From NCBI RefSeq assembly GCF_000332075.2, contig NZ_KI966369.1, forward strand, positions 206,016 through 261,310: a stretch of 55,295 bases of DNA. Reading direction: 5' to 3'. The position numbers were made by a program, and so were the translations under genes. This DNA comes from Synechocystis sp. PCC 7509. Its GTDB lineage: Bacteria; Cyanobacteriota; Cyanobacteriia; Cyanobacteriales; Chroococcidiopsidaceae. This document shows, one piece after another, positions 27,277 to 36,087 of the stretch. A model generated the notes under the pieces. It was not told the origin of the DNA. It worked only from the letters and a program-made list of their open reading frames with translations, and made no database searches. Each line of letters opens with the position of its first letter. The stretch's first letter is position 1.

Positions 27277-27837
27277 TTATGCTTGGAGATCCTCGTCCTG
27301 TTGGTTTTGAAGCTCCGCCCCTTCAGGCATACCTTTGTCAAAGTTGGTAGATTCAGTAACCGTACCACTAGCCCTAAAGCCATCTGCCATTAATGCTGAA
27401 CCAATTGGTTTAAAATCTCCACCGACATCCCCTACTTTAAGATTGCGGCTTTGATCTGTATAATCTCCTTGAACATAATTACCTTCAATTTTTTCGTTGT
27501 GGTTTACATTGCTTATATTTACAGGCTCAATAGAAACAAAAATATTATCACCTTTTAAAATATATTTCTTGCTATCGTTCTCCTCCTTGTTGGCATATTT
27601 TTCTAGAAAATCTACTATTTCACTAAAATTAAGTTTTAGATAATCAAAGACTTGAGAACTTGCTTCTGTTTGTCTCAGTTTTTCAGAGCTAACGTTCTTT
27701 ACTAACTTTTCAAGAGCTGAGAATAATTTACGGAAGTAGCCTGGCGATACTTCTCCAATCGGTAATACTAATTTTTCTGACAGGTTTGCTGGAGAAATCA
27801 GAACAAGGCATGGAAGATTGCTTGACTCCACATCCAA
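27277..27837 (-). CDS. Hypothetical protein, 5' end probably cut by ISL3
   Basis: 186 residues from ATG 27837, but the frame is open upstream to about 27897 with protein-like sequence (FRSKPYDKSEAYDIARQLDV). The true start may therefore have been lost when ISL3 arrived at 27919. The visible protein has a mixed alpha/beta N-terminal region (LPCLVLISPANLSEKLVLP), a helical middle (LFSALEKLVKNVSSEKLRQ) and a Gly/Asn-rich beta stretch (IEGNYVQGDYTDQSRNLKVG). The last resembles the repeats beside NTPase or effector-associated domains of cyanobacteria. It ends acidic. Function unknown. It belongs to the cargo of the Tn554-like element. Confidence 0.5.
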   Translation of the reverse strand: MDVESSNLPCLVLISPANLSEKLVLPIGEVSPGYFRKLFSALEKLVKNVSSEKLRQTEASSQVFDYLKLNFSEIVDFLEKYANKEENDSKKYILKGDNIFVSIEPVNISNVNHNEKIEGNYVQGDYTDQSRNLKVGDVGGDFKPIGSALMADGFRASGTVTESTNFDKGMPEGAELQNQQDEDLQA

Positions 27838-27918
27838 CTGTCTAGCAATATCATATGCTTCAGACTTGTCATAGGGTTTACTTCTAAACCAGCTCCCCTG
27901 TCAAATGTCAACTATCCT

Positions 27919-29718
27919 GGGTTCTTCCGAGCTTTTGGTGATCTAGGAATAAAGCTGGATAATCCTAGGAGGATATGAAATTTTCAAAGCTTATGACTGT
28001 GCAATTCCTCCAATGCCTACTTCCTGATTGCAACCTGCTCCGTTTAGAAAACTGTGAAATCGACACGGATAACTATCAGATCGCTTTGAGCGTATCCTCA
28101 ACCCAGATATCAGCCCAATGCCCACTATGCTTTACTTCCACTCGACGCATCCATAGCCGTTATGAACGAACGCTAGCAGACATTCCCTGTGTGAACTTCA
28201 GTTTGACCTTAGCACTCCAAGTCTGTAAGTTCTTTTGCGATAATTGCGCTTGTGTCCGTCGTATTTTCACCGAGCGGATTGGGGGAGTCGTTGCTCCTTG
28301 GGCAAGAAAGACTGTTCGCTTGGTGCATTGGTTACAGAGCATTGGTTTAGCTTTAGGGGGTGCCGCAGGGACACGTCTGGTTCACAAACTCGGCATTCAG
28401 GCTTGTGGAAGTACCCTGTTGAGCCACCTCAAAACGTTACCCTTACCACAATTTGAGGTGCCGAAAGTGCTGGGAGTGGATGATTTTGCTTTTCGTAAAG
28501 GACGGCAATACGGCACTATCTTGGTCGATTTAGAGCAGCATCAACCAATAGCTCTACTGGCAGATCGCAAAGCTGAAACGTTAGCAGAATGGTTACGGCA
28601 CCATCCTGGGGTGGAAGTTGTGTCGCGCGACCGCTCTAAAGTTTATCGAAGTGGGATCAACCAAGGCGCACCGGATGCCTTGCAAGTGGCTGACCGATTT
28701 CATCTAGTGCAAAACTTAGCTGAAACCTTGGAAAAAGTGTTTAGCAGCTACAGTGCTGAACTCAAAGCCATTGAGCAACGGCAGCGCCCTAATCTTACTG
28801 CACCGGAGGCAGCGATTGTGAAGGCTAAACCAACGGCAACTGTAAAGGCTCAAGCCCAGACCCAGAATGCTTATCAGCGAAGGGTTGAGCAACAGCAGCA
28901 AGTGAGGAAACTGCACCAACAACAATGGTCTCAAATCGCTATTGCCAAAGCCCTTGGGGTCAGTGTTCGGACGATACATCGTTACCTGACGCGACCAAAC
29001 TTACCAGCAACATTACCGCGACGCAAATCCTTTGGCAGGAGTGTACTTGACTCTCACAAACAGGTTCTTTTAGAGTGGTGGAATAGGGGCATCCGGCAGC
29101 CCAAACTGCTGGTGAGCTTACTGCAACAGCAGGGATACAGTGGTAGCGAGCGGACTGTGACTCGTTACCTTAGTCAACTGCGTCAGGCTCAGGGTCTGCT
29201 TGCAAAACCTGGGCATTCTGCTCAAAGCCTAATCAAAGTGATTGACGAGCAGTCTCCGCCTTTGACGGCTCGTCGAGCCAGCTATTTAGTTGTGAAGCGC
29301 CAGGAGAATCGAGCGTGCGAAGACATCGAACTGTTGGAGCAGCTAGTAGCACAGCACCCAGCCTTAGCAATTGCAGTAGAGTTAGCAGAGGAGTTTTTAC
29401 GACTGCTACGCCAGCGACAAGGTGAGGCGTTTGCAGCTTGGTTGACTAAGGCTCTCAAAAGTTCATTGCAGCCCTTTCAATCATTTGCATCAGGTCTTTT
29501 TGATGACTTTGAAGCTGTTAAGGCAAGCATGATGTTAAGCGTGAGTAATGGTCCAGTGGAAGGACTGAATAATCGATTAAAGATGTTGAAACGGCAGATG
29601 TATGGACGCGCTGGATTAGCTTTACTCAGCAAACGCTTCATTCTGTCTCAGTAAGCCATATCCAAGCATCATTAGTTCCTCACATTATGACTAGATCACC
29701 AAAAGCTCGGAAGAACCC
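27919..29718 (+). mobile_element. ISL3-family insertion sequence
   Basis: An 1800-bp element with perfect 28-bp terminal inverted repeats beginning GGGTTCTTCCGAGCTTTTGG. The 8-base flanks differ (ACTATCCT on the left, ACCCTCCC on the right), so there is no intact target duplication and one flank has been replaced. The right end cuts the Tn554-like recombinase gene. Confidence 0.93.
27975..29654 (+). CDS. ISL3-family transposase
   Basis: 559 residues. The N-terminal zinc finger is CPLCFTSTRRIHSRY with FFCDNCACVRRIFTER. The DDE core has GVDDFAFRKGRQYGTI and ADRFHLVQNLAETLEKVF. A helix-turn-helix (IAKALGVSVRTIHRYLTRP) is inserted in the core, as in the larger ISL3 members. The end has SNGPVEGLNNRLKMLKRQM, carrying the E. 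The frame is unbroken. The gene starts at ATG 27975 a few bases after a purine-rich AGGAGG. Confidence 0.93.
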   Translation: MKFSKLMTVQFLQCLLPDCNLLRLENCEIDTDNYQIALSVSSTQISAQCPLCFTSTRRIHSRYERTLADIPCVNFSLTLALQVCKFFCDNCACVRRIFTERIGGVVAPWARKTVRLVHWLQSIGLALGGAAGTRLVHKLGIQACGSTLLSHLKTLPLPQFEVPKVLGVDDFAFRKGRQYGTILVDLEQHQPIALLADRKAETLAEWLRHHPGVEVVSRDRSKVYRSGINQGAPDALQVADRFHLVQNLAETLEKVFSSYSAELKAIEQRQRPNLTAPEAAIVKAKPTATVKAQAQTQNAYQRRVEQQQQVRKLHQQQWSQIAIAKALGVSVRTIHRYLTRPNLPATLPRRKSFGRSVLDSHKQVLLEWWNRGIRQPKLLVSLLQQQGYSGSERTVTRYLSQLRQAQGLLAKPGHSAQSLIKVIDEQSPPLTARRASYLVVKRQENRACEDIELLEQLVAQHPALAIAVELAEEFLRLLRQRQGEAFAAWLTKALKSSLQPFQSFASGLFDDFEAVKASMMLSVSNGPVEGLNNRLKMLKRQMYGRAGLALLSKRFILSQ

Positions 29719-30540
29719 ACCCTCCCAAATGTTGACAAATACATAGTCCGACTCAACTGCTGGGTATTCGTAGATGAGGTAATCGTTGTACATCTGGAGT
29801 AGTTCTGGAGTAACTGGTATGACTCGCTGTTGTCCCTTAATTCTTGCGCCGTTGGGGTTATTTCTTTGCACTACTCGAATAAAGTGGTCGTCAAAGTCCC
29901 CTATGTCTTCATGGCATAGTCCCAGTAGCTCCCCTTTCCTTATTCCTGTTCCATTGAGCATGAGAAGGATTAGTTTGTCTCTAAGACGGCGTGTGGCATT
30001 AACTAATGTTTCTATCTGCTCGTTGGTTAGACAGCCAGGAAACTTCTTTGGCTCTTTGAGCTTGACTAGCTTTTGCCGAACTGGTTTGCTTTTAGCAAGG
30101 CCCGTTAGTAAACCTTTCCCCGCTAACCCATAAGGCATATGGAATCTATCAAACTGTTTAAAATCAACAGTCTGGTTAGCAATGTGGTATTCGTAAAAGC
30201 TAGTGATAGTTGTGATTGCTCGATTAATACTCCGCTCTGATTTTTTGGCTATTACAGGTTGCATAGACACCACAGAAGTATCTCCAACCCTTGACCAATA
30301 AGCGAAATCTTCTAAATCAGAAAGTCGCACGTTGCGCCAATCTAGGCACTTATGGTCGATAAACTGCCACCAGGCTTTCAGGTCATAACCGTAACTTTCA
30401 ACCGTATTGGGCGATTTAGAGCCACACAGATAAGTTAGATATCGTTGAATCGGCTCTACTATTTGGTATTCCTCATCCAGCATTAGCCAGATTATTTCTT
30501 GCGAGAGCGGGTCAATACCTTTTTGGAGTGTTAGTTTCAT
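29719..30540 (-). pseudogene. Tn554 TnpA-like tyrosine recombinase, C-terminus lost
   Basis: From ATG 30540 (MKLTLQKGIDPL) it has the SAM-like N-terminal domain (NTVESYGYDLKAWWQFIDH) and the start of the catalytic domain (LMLNGTGIRKGELLGLCHED), whose Arg is the first catalytic residue. RVVQRNNPNGARIKGQQRVI, then PVTPELLQMYNDYL and SDYVFVNIWEG, is the Tn554 TnpA pattern. The frame is cut by the ISL3 terminal repeat at 29718, and the remaining bases to 29680 are ISL3 sequence. The H-x-x-R and Tyr motifs are gone and are not found beyond the ISL3, so the recombinase is inactive. An upstream in-frame start at 30612 exists but lacks family similarity. Confidence 0.8.
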
Positions 30541-30664
30541 GTACCCAACAATACATAACTTAGATCGTTGTGTAAGATAAATTTTGTAACCATCTATCTT
30601 TACACTACGCAAAAAAATATGTTCGTTGTTGTTGTTGTTTATTATTAATATTTAGTAGAGCATA

Positions 30665-31810
30665 AGCTAAATCCCCGTCTACTAAGTGCCTCATGTAATG
30701 CTCTGCGCCATGATGCCACGAGATGCCGCAGTTAATGCACAGGAAAGTAGCGCACATCGCCCTCATCCGAAAGTTCATCCAGCCCATTGTCTTGAGTTGC
30801 CGCATCGACGCATCTACTAAAGGAAAGCCTGTTTGCCCTTCTTTCCAGGCAGCAAATAACTCCTGCTTCTCCTCACTTAATTCGGCAGGTGAGTAATACT
30901 CATCGAACTCTGGGTAACGGTTGGTATCTACTAACTCTGGGTGGAAGTACAATCTTTGAGTAAAACTATCGTGCCAGCGCAGGCGATCTCGGAAGGCTTT
31001 GAGGGAAAACTGTACTTTGGGATTGCTGGCTAATTCGGCGGCTTTAGCTTTGGTACTTTGGTAGACTTGGCGAACAGAAATAGTGCCAAAAGTCAGATGA
31101 GGTGATAGGTGGGACGTAGCACCTTGCTGAGTCAACCAAGGGCGCGAGATTTTCCAGTGATACCCATGAAAGCGGGAATCTAAAAACGAGTTTAAGGTAG
31201 CGATCGCCTGTGTCTCTCCGCCACTAAAATAAGTATTCTCTGTTTCCCAGAATTGGCTGTACTTTTGCTTCAAATCGCTGAAGGTAATCTGAGGAATGTC
31301 AAGCTGAAGCTGGGGCGTATTGATGTGTTCTGGGGTTAAATGTAGTGGTTGTCGTAAATAGGTATAGTATTCCTCCATCCAGTCATCGCGGCGTTCACCA
31401 TCAGTTTGCAGGAAGTTGTTTAGCCCTTGGTGGTAGCTGAGGTTATGTTGTTTGTAGTAGTTGATGATTTGGAGATCGCGTTCTATCCCATACTGCACCT
31501 GCACATCTTGGTTGAAGAACAGTTTAGGGCGATCGCCTTTTTGGAGTAGTTGGCGTGTAAGCCCTTGAATTACACTGAGGCTATTACCTTCAAGTAAATA
31601 GAGTTGACTTCCCCGCGATTTAAGGTTCCTATCTAAGTCTTCCAAAGCCTCAAACAGAAATCTAACTCTGGCTTTGCCGACTTCTGCCTGCTGGTAAAAC
31701 CAGGGATCGATAATGAAGCATGGTAAAACTTCCGCGTTATCGGCGGTAGATAAAGCGACAATCTCATTATCACTTAAGCGCAAGTCTCGACGGAACCAGA
31801 GGATGTGCAT
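30665..31810 (-). pseudogene. Photolyase, N-terminal part
   Basis: Light-driven repair of UV pyrimidine dimers. The antenna-binding domain begins MHILWFRRDLRLSDNEIVAL and runs through FIIDPWFYQQAEVGKARVRF. The FAD domain begins with LTQQGATSHLSPHLTFGTIS and WHDSFTQRLYFHPELVD and continues to MRQLKTMGWMNFRMRAM. The last native residues are HYMRHLVDGDLA; beyond 30665 the frame reads into the inserted element (19 foreign residues to 30605). Joined to 26427-26822 it gives 513 residues, a normal length. Expression would yield a protein lacking the last FAD-contacting helices. Confidence 0.92.
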
Positions 31811-31942
31811 TTACACAGTGTACTATTTTTGTACTACTATTCTAATTCTTTGCAGGCGATCGTATTTGAGGTAATCTAGAATTGGCTCAAATATGCCACA
31901 ACGCTTAGAGCATAATCTTCTTAAGTTGATTCAGAAACAGCC

Positions 31943-32185
31943 ATGAAATCACATACCTTCGTCAAGGTCAAGCGCCCAATCAAACCTCCAACCTCACAAT
32001 ATTTATCCTCTAACCTCACACCAGAAGAATTAATAAAACCTACTCCAAAAGTTGAGATTGAGCCGCAGGAACAGCTAGAGCCAGTGCTGATAGTAGATGC
32101 AATGCTTGAGATTTCAAGAGACGAATCTGTTTACGGCTGTGGATGGAGCTTGACCGAGTTGTTAAATGAATTCAGTGGAAGATAG
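31943..32185 (+). CDS. Hypothetical protein (80 aa)
   Basis: Not recognised. A basic, Pro-rich N-terminus (SHTFVKVKRPIKPPTSQ) is followed by an acidic middle and a short compact end (VYGCGWSLTELLNEFSGR). No membrane segment. It starts at ATG 31943 in the 132-base space divergent from the photolyase gene. The frame is open and starts cleanly, but with no family match the call rests on length and position alone. Confidence 0.4.
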   Translation: MKSHTFVKVKRPIKPPTSQYLSSNLTPEELIKPTPKVEIEPQEQLEPVLIVDAMLEISRDESVYGCGWSLTELLNEFSGR

Positions 32186-32354
32186 GACGGCTTATGGTAG
32201 AGTGCGCGAACGCCGAGTTTTGTCAAGTATTAGTTGGTAGAAAGTCGAAAGAAGTTGCTCAGGCAAATAACACTTTTGCAAAAGTACGGAAAACTCCTTC
32301 ATGACACTACCTCTAATTGCTCAATAATCTGAACCCGATTTAAACCGACTGATT

Positions 32355-33176
32355 CTAAACAGGACTACTAACACTACCAATCGTTCCAAACACCTGCCCA
32401 AACTGCTGGCGATTCTGACCAAGATAGAAGATAGCGTTACCATTCTTTGGTTGTGTCTGAGGTATTTCTTGGTCATCAAGGAACTTGAGTCGCTCGTCAG
32501 GAAAACAAACTGGAAATAATCTTGTTAGCTTTTGAAACCATTTACTACCTGCTGATGGTCTAACCAGCAATACTGCTTCTGTTACCCGCCCTGAAGAGTA
32601 TTCATTTAGTAGCTTGCTTGTCCACTTGGCAGTCTTACCATCAGCAGGTGGATGTAACCAGACTCTACCAAACCAGGGATGAAATAGTCCATCCAGCGCC
32701 AGGGTATAGTAATTTCTCGCTTGCACCCATTGTTGTGCAATATCGTCACTAGCTGGGTCTAGGTCAATCTCTCCCATGACCACACGAACTAAATCAATGA
32801 TTTCTGGCGGCGTGTACAACTGTGGAGCTTTTTTACGGGTGGGAGTCTTTGAACTTTTAGAAAATTTGTCCTGAAGTCGGTTAACCCGCTCACTCAATCC
32901 TTGTATGCGCTTGTCCAGTTTCTTAACAGCTTTACCACGCGCCAGTGCTGCCTCTGCTTCTGCCACTGCTGAAGAGTGAATACTCAGGTACTCGGTTTTC
33001 TTACCATCAAACATTGGCTTTCTCGATTTAAGCCGGGGATACTTCTTCTTTTTGCTGCCTCCTGGTTTAGCTTTCGCAATCCAGCAGTCAGTTAAGACTC
33101 TCCCCTCACTTTTAATCCTTCCTATTTCTGCTTGTAGAGATAACAACTGAGTTTTTAATTCCTCTAGCTTCAGCAT
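32355..33176 (-). CDS. Dam-like (phage N6-adenine methyltransferase) protein with altered motif
   Basis: 273 residues. The N-terminal 100 residues are a coiled coil with a basic patch (PGGSKKKKYPRLKSRKP). The C-terminal domain matches the phage Dam family: QLYTPPEIIDLVRVVMGEID, DLDPASDDIAQQW, YYTLALDGLFHPWFGRVWLH. Where the family has the catalytic N-P-P-Y, this protein has HPPA (WLHPPADGKT). Methylation activity is therefore doubtful, while the DNA- and SAM-binding shape may persist. The gene stands behind a 13-bp inverted repeat that ends two bases before its start codon, suggesting tight regulation. Divergent from the DUF7219 gene. Confidence 0.75.
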   Translation of the reverse strand: MLKLEELKTQLLSLQAEIGRIKSEGRVLTDCWIAKAKPGGSKKKKYPRLKSRKPMFDGKKTEYLSIHSSAVAEAEAALARGKAVKKLDKRIQGLSERVNRLQDKFSKSSKTPTRKKAPQLYTPPEIIDLVRVVMGEIDLDPASDDIAQQWVQARNYYTLALDGLFHPWFGRVWLHPPADGKTAKWTSKLLNEYSSGRVTEAVLLVRPSAGSKWFQKLTRLFPVCFPDERLKFLDDQEIPQTQPKNGNAIFYLGQNRQQFGQVFGTIGSVSSPV

Positions 33177-33177
33177 A

Positions 33178-33227
33178 TTCGTATAGCAAACTTAAAAATG
33201 CCATTATAATAGAATTTGCTATACGAA
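33178..33227. promoter_or_regulatory. Operator/promoter with 13-bp inverted repeat
   Basis: TTCGTATAGCAAA (33178-33190) pairs perfectly with TTTGCTATACGAA (33215-33227) across 24 bases. The spacer holds ATTATAAT, which reads TATAAT on both strands. The left arm begins two bases from the start of the Dam-like gene, so a bound repressor would block both promoter and ribosome site. Confidence 0.6.
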
Positions 33228-33316
33228 CAAGTGAAAGTAGTTCTTTGTTTCTCTTAGTACAAGTAATCTCTGTCATTTCTTCACTGCTAGCATTTTCAGG
33301 TTTTTAGGAGTCAGCT

Positions 33317-33568
33317 ATGAACGATTTGCAAGCCTTTCTCTGTCCTCTCGCCCGCTACTACGGTCAGGTTAAGCCTCAGAATTTGGTTTTCAATGCCAAT
33401 TTGCAGGAGTTCTCCCAGCGCGTCAGCTTGATTGCCAACTTAGAAACCAATGGCAAACTTTCTCCAGAGGCATCCTATACACAAGTTGAGGCGCTCTGGC
33501 AACAGCTTCAGACCAGCAAAAACCAATTAGGCATTGGGCAATCCTTTGGAGAGCAGCCTGGAGTTTGA
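33317..33568 (+). CDS. DUF7219-family protein
   Basis: 83 residues matching a small conserved cyanobacterial family: ARYYGQVKPQNLVFNANLQE, then FSQRVSLIANLETNGKLSPE and QVEALWQQLQTSKNQLGIG. Function unknown. Mostly helical and soluble. The start follows TAGGAG. The next gene's earliest possible start (TTG 33565) overlaps the stop, so the two are probably cotranscribed. Confidence 0.8.
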   Translation: MNDLQAFLCPLARYYGQVKPQNLVFNANLQEFSQRVSLIANLETNGKLSPEASYTQVEALWQQLQTSKNQLGIGQSFGEQPGV

Positions 33569-33579
33569 GCGCTATCATC

Positions 33580-33936
33580 ATGCAGTTAAACAAGATAAAT
33601 ACACAGATGGAAAATTCAGCAATCAAGTCGGGTGATATTGTTCGTCTCTTACAACCTTTTCGAGCGGAGCGCTACAGTTTTCAAGCGTACACTTTCGGTA
33701 TTGTTGCTGGAGTAGTCACAGATCACCTCACCAGCAGCAAGATTCCCGTAGCGATTGAGGAATCCCTTCCAGCAGTACAAACGCATCAGCCAGAATTTGA
33801 GCAGTTAGTCGTCTATTTATATGAGCCGGATACTTCAACAACGTACATGGATCAATTTGGTGACAGGCCATTATTCAGCTTTGACTGGGATGAAGTGGAA
33901 CTATACAAAGCGATTTCGACCCCAGCTTACAAGTAA
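33580..33936 (+). CDS. Conserved hypothetical protein (118 aa)
   Basis: Not recognised by name. It has a compact beta-rich fold with IKSGDIVRLLQPF and YSFQAYTFGIVAGVV near the start, an aromatic acidic end (PLFSFDWDEVELYKA), no signal and no membrane segment. I choose ATG 33580 (MQLNKINTQMENS); TTG 33565 and ATG 33610 are alternatives. Paired with the DUF7219 gene 12 bases upstream. Confidence 0.55.
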   Translation: MQLNKINTQMENSAIKSGDIVRLLQPFRAERYSFQAYTFGIVAGVVTDHLTSSKIPVAIEESLPAVQTHQPEFEQLVVYLYEPDTSTTYMDQFGDRPLFSFDWDEVELYKAISTPAYK

Positions 33937-34065
33937 AGGGATGTGGAACGCAATTTTACTGCCTGGTTTTAGGGGTAGATATAGCGTAGCTGGTACTAGG
34001 GGCAAGATAGGCTGAGAGTATTGCTGCATTAGCTTTTTATCCATCACTTTTAGATAAATCATCTA

Positions 34066-34084
34066 AGCCTTGTTAGACAAGGCT
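34066..34084. terminator. Hairpin between convergent genes
   Basis: AGCCTTGT (34066-34073) and ACAAGGCT (34077-34084) form an 8-bp stem with a TAG loop. It lies between the converging ends of the hypothetical gene (33936) and the nitronate monooxygenase (34228). There is no clear T-run, so the terminator role is by position. Confidence 0.4.
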
Positions 34085-34227
34085 GTAACGAAAGAATAAG
34101 GGTTTTAGTCCTGTCATTGGCATACTACAAACCTCTTTTTTAGGTAAATTTGTACTATTTTGCCCCTCATGACACGTTCGCTAGCTTTACCCCGACTACC
34201 CAAAATAAAAGACGGACAGTTTAGCTA

Positions 34228-35265
34228 CTACAGATCGGCGACCAATGCTCGCGTGAGATTGGCAGCCGAGATTTCCTGGCATCCACTGGCATTCTGACCA
34301 GCCCATAGCGGCGAGAAATCTCCAGATCCTTGGCTTTCAGCTTTGGCACGCAAGGGAGCCATCGCTGCACTAGCCATAGGAAAGATGGGAGCAACATCGC
34401 TCATCGGTCCCAGCTCCATAACGATCTGATTCGCAATTGCTCGCGCCGGACGACCTGTAAATATATTGGTCAATGCGGTATGGCGGGCAGTCTTACTTCG
34501 GAGCGCAGCCCGGTGAACTGTGCTGGTGGTGGCTTCAGGGCAAAGCAGATAAGTCGTCCCCACCTGCACTCCGGCTGCACCTAATGAGATCGCCGCCGCA
34601 ACGCCCTGGGCATCGGCAATACCGCCCGCAGCAATGACCGGAATCCTCACCGCCCGCACAATTTGTGGCAACAGGGCAAACGTGCCGACTTGCGTATCAA
34701 TCTCCTCAGACAAGAACATCCCCCGATGTCCGCCCGCCTCCAAACCTTGAGCAATGACGGCATCCACACCCTGAGCTGCGAGCCATTGCGCTTCGGCAAC
34801 AGTTGTTGCTGAAGAGAGAATCTTTGCGCCCCAAGCTCTGACTCTCTGTAGCAATTCCGCTGATGGCAAGCCAAAATGAAAGCTCACTACCGCAGGCTGG
34901 AATTGGGCTAATAGCTCGACAAACTCAGCATTAAAGGGCACAAGCCCCGAACTGGGCTGAACGCTTTCGATCTCAATCTCAAGTTTGTGATAGTAAGGCG
35001 CAAGCATAGCTCGCCAAGCCATTTCGCGCTCGGCATTAGGTGTGGGCATTGCGTGACAAAAGAAATTCACATTAATAGGCCGGTCGGTTTGGGCTGTAAT
35101 GGCTGCTAGCTCATCTCGCATGACTTCCAGACTAAGTGTGGCACAGGGCAGCGAACCTAGCCCACCCGCATTGGATACGGCTAATGCGAGAACACTGCCT
35201 TGCGATCCTGCCATTGGGGCTTGGATAATCGGGAGTTCGATGCCGAAAAGTTGTTGTAAAGTCAT
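34228..35265 (-). CDS. Nitronate monooxygenase (2-nitropropane dioxygenase family)
   Basis: FMN-dependent TIM-barrel enzyme that oxidises alkyl nitronates, here perhaps propionate-3-nitronate. From ATG 35265 (MTLQQLFGIELPIIQAPMAG) it is 345 residues; an upstream in-frame start would overlap the SDR gene. Motifs: VLALAVSNAGGLGSLPCA, PINVNFFCH, AVVSFHFGLPS, GVDAVIAQGLEAGGHRG with the catalytic His, PVIAAGGIADAQGVAAAISL, GAAGVQVGTTYLLCPEA. The gene begins seven bases after the SDR stop and ends the minus-strand cluster. Base composition is more GC-rich than the plasmid genes around it. Confidence 0.9.
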   Translation of the reverse strand: MTLQQLFGIELPIIQAPMAGSQGSVLALAVSNAGGLGSLPCATLSLEVMRDELAAITAQTDRPINVNFFCHAMPTPNAEREMAWRAMLAPYYHKLEIEIESVQPSSGLVPFNAEFVELLAQFQPAVVSFHFGLPSAELLQRVRAWGAKILSSATTVAEAQWLAAQGVDAVIAQGLEAGGHRGMFLSEEIDTQVGTFALLPQIVRAVRIPVIAAGGIADAQGVAAAISLGAAGVQVGTTYLLCPEATTSTVHRAALRSKTARHTALTNIFTGRPARAIANQIVMELGPMSDVAPIFPMASAAMAPLRAKAESQGSGDFSPLWAGQNASGCQEISAANLTRALVADL

Positions 35266-35272
35266 AGGTTCG

Positions 35273-35992
35273 TTACCATTTGCCTGCATGTGCGCCGCCA
35301 TCAATATGCAAAATTTCGCCCGTGACAAATTCGGCGGAGTCCAGGTATAAAAGTGCTGCGACGATCTCATCTACCCTACCGAGCCTCGCGATCGGATGTA
35401 AATTCTTGAGGAATTCATGGTTGGCTGGTTGGTTCATAGGTGTATCGATGCTGCCTGGTGCGATGGCATTGAACCGAATACCTGTAGTGGCGTACTCGAT
35501 CGCGAGGCTGGTAGTCGCGGCGTTGAGTGCGCCTTTACTAAAGTACATACCAAACGCATTGAGTCCAGCGATGGGCTGGTCAACGAAGGCGGCGGTAATT
35601 GTAACCACATGGCCGCGTCCTTGCGTTTTCATGTGTCTGACGGCAGGTTGAGTAACATAGAAAAACCCATCGGCGTTGGTTATCATAGTCGATCTATATT
35701 GCTCTTCGGTATATTCGTCAAAATTTCCAGGCATGAAAATACCTGCATTATTGACCACCAGATCGAGTCTCCCAGTTTTCTGAAGTGCCATCTCAGTCAG
35801 TGATGCACCCGTCGCTCTGAGTCCGACATCCCCATCCACCAAGAAGCAGCAATCGGAGCTTTCGATTACTTCAGATGTGGATATCTTTCGGGCATTGGCA
35901 ATAACGCTATAGCCTTCTGCTAGTAAGGCTTTGGCAATGCCCAAGCCTATGCCGCTGGATGCACCCGTGACGATCGCGGTTTTAGTTGACAT
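35273..35992 (-). CDS. Short-chain dehydrogenase/reductase-like protein (atypical active site)
   Basis: From ATG 35992 (MSTKTAIVTG, after GAGGA) it is 239 residues. The Rossmann start is TGASSGIGLGIAKALL and the NNAG motif is present (LVVNNAGIF). Where SDRs have S...Y-x-x-x-K it reads TITAAFVDQP...FGMYFSKGALN. The Lys is kept, a Met stands where the Tyr is expected, and the Ser is missing. The protein may thus be a non-canonical SDR. It ends with the usual VTGEILHIDGG. It is between the second SDR and the nitronate monooxygenase in one operon. Confidence 0.82.
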   Translation of the reverse strand: MSTKTAIVTGASSGIGLGIAKALLAEGYSVIANARKISTSEVIESSDCCFLVDGDVGLRATGASLTEMALQKTGRLDLVVNNAGIFMPGNFDEYTEEQYRSTMITNADGFFYVTQPAVRHMKTQGRGHVVTITAAFVDQPIAGLNAFGMYFSKGALNAATTSLAIEYATTGIRFNAIAPGSIDTPMNQPANHEFLKNLHPIARLGRVDEIVAALLYLDSAEFVTGEILHIDGGAHAGKW

Positions 35993-36087
35993 AAAATCCT
36001 CATTTTTTCTAGTTTGATACTCTCGAAGTTTGCGCGCTGTCTGTGGCGACTCCAATCGATCGCGACGAGACTTTAGTTGTTGATGGA

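Larger units (their letters stand above)
26828..30664. mobile_element. Tn554-like element inserted in the photolyase gene
   Basis: The two photolyase halves are separated by 3842 bases (26823-30664) that begin with AGCTA, and the same AGCTA (30665-30669) follows. The insert carries a truncated Tn554 TnpA-like recombinase near its right edge, a complete ISL3, a truncated hypothetical gene and a non-coding region with strong stems. tnpB and tnpC are absent, so the element is a remnant. Tn554 relatives also target a DNA-repair gene (radC), an interesting parallel. Confidence 0.7.
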
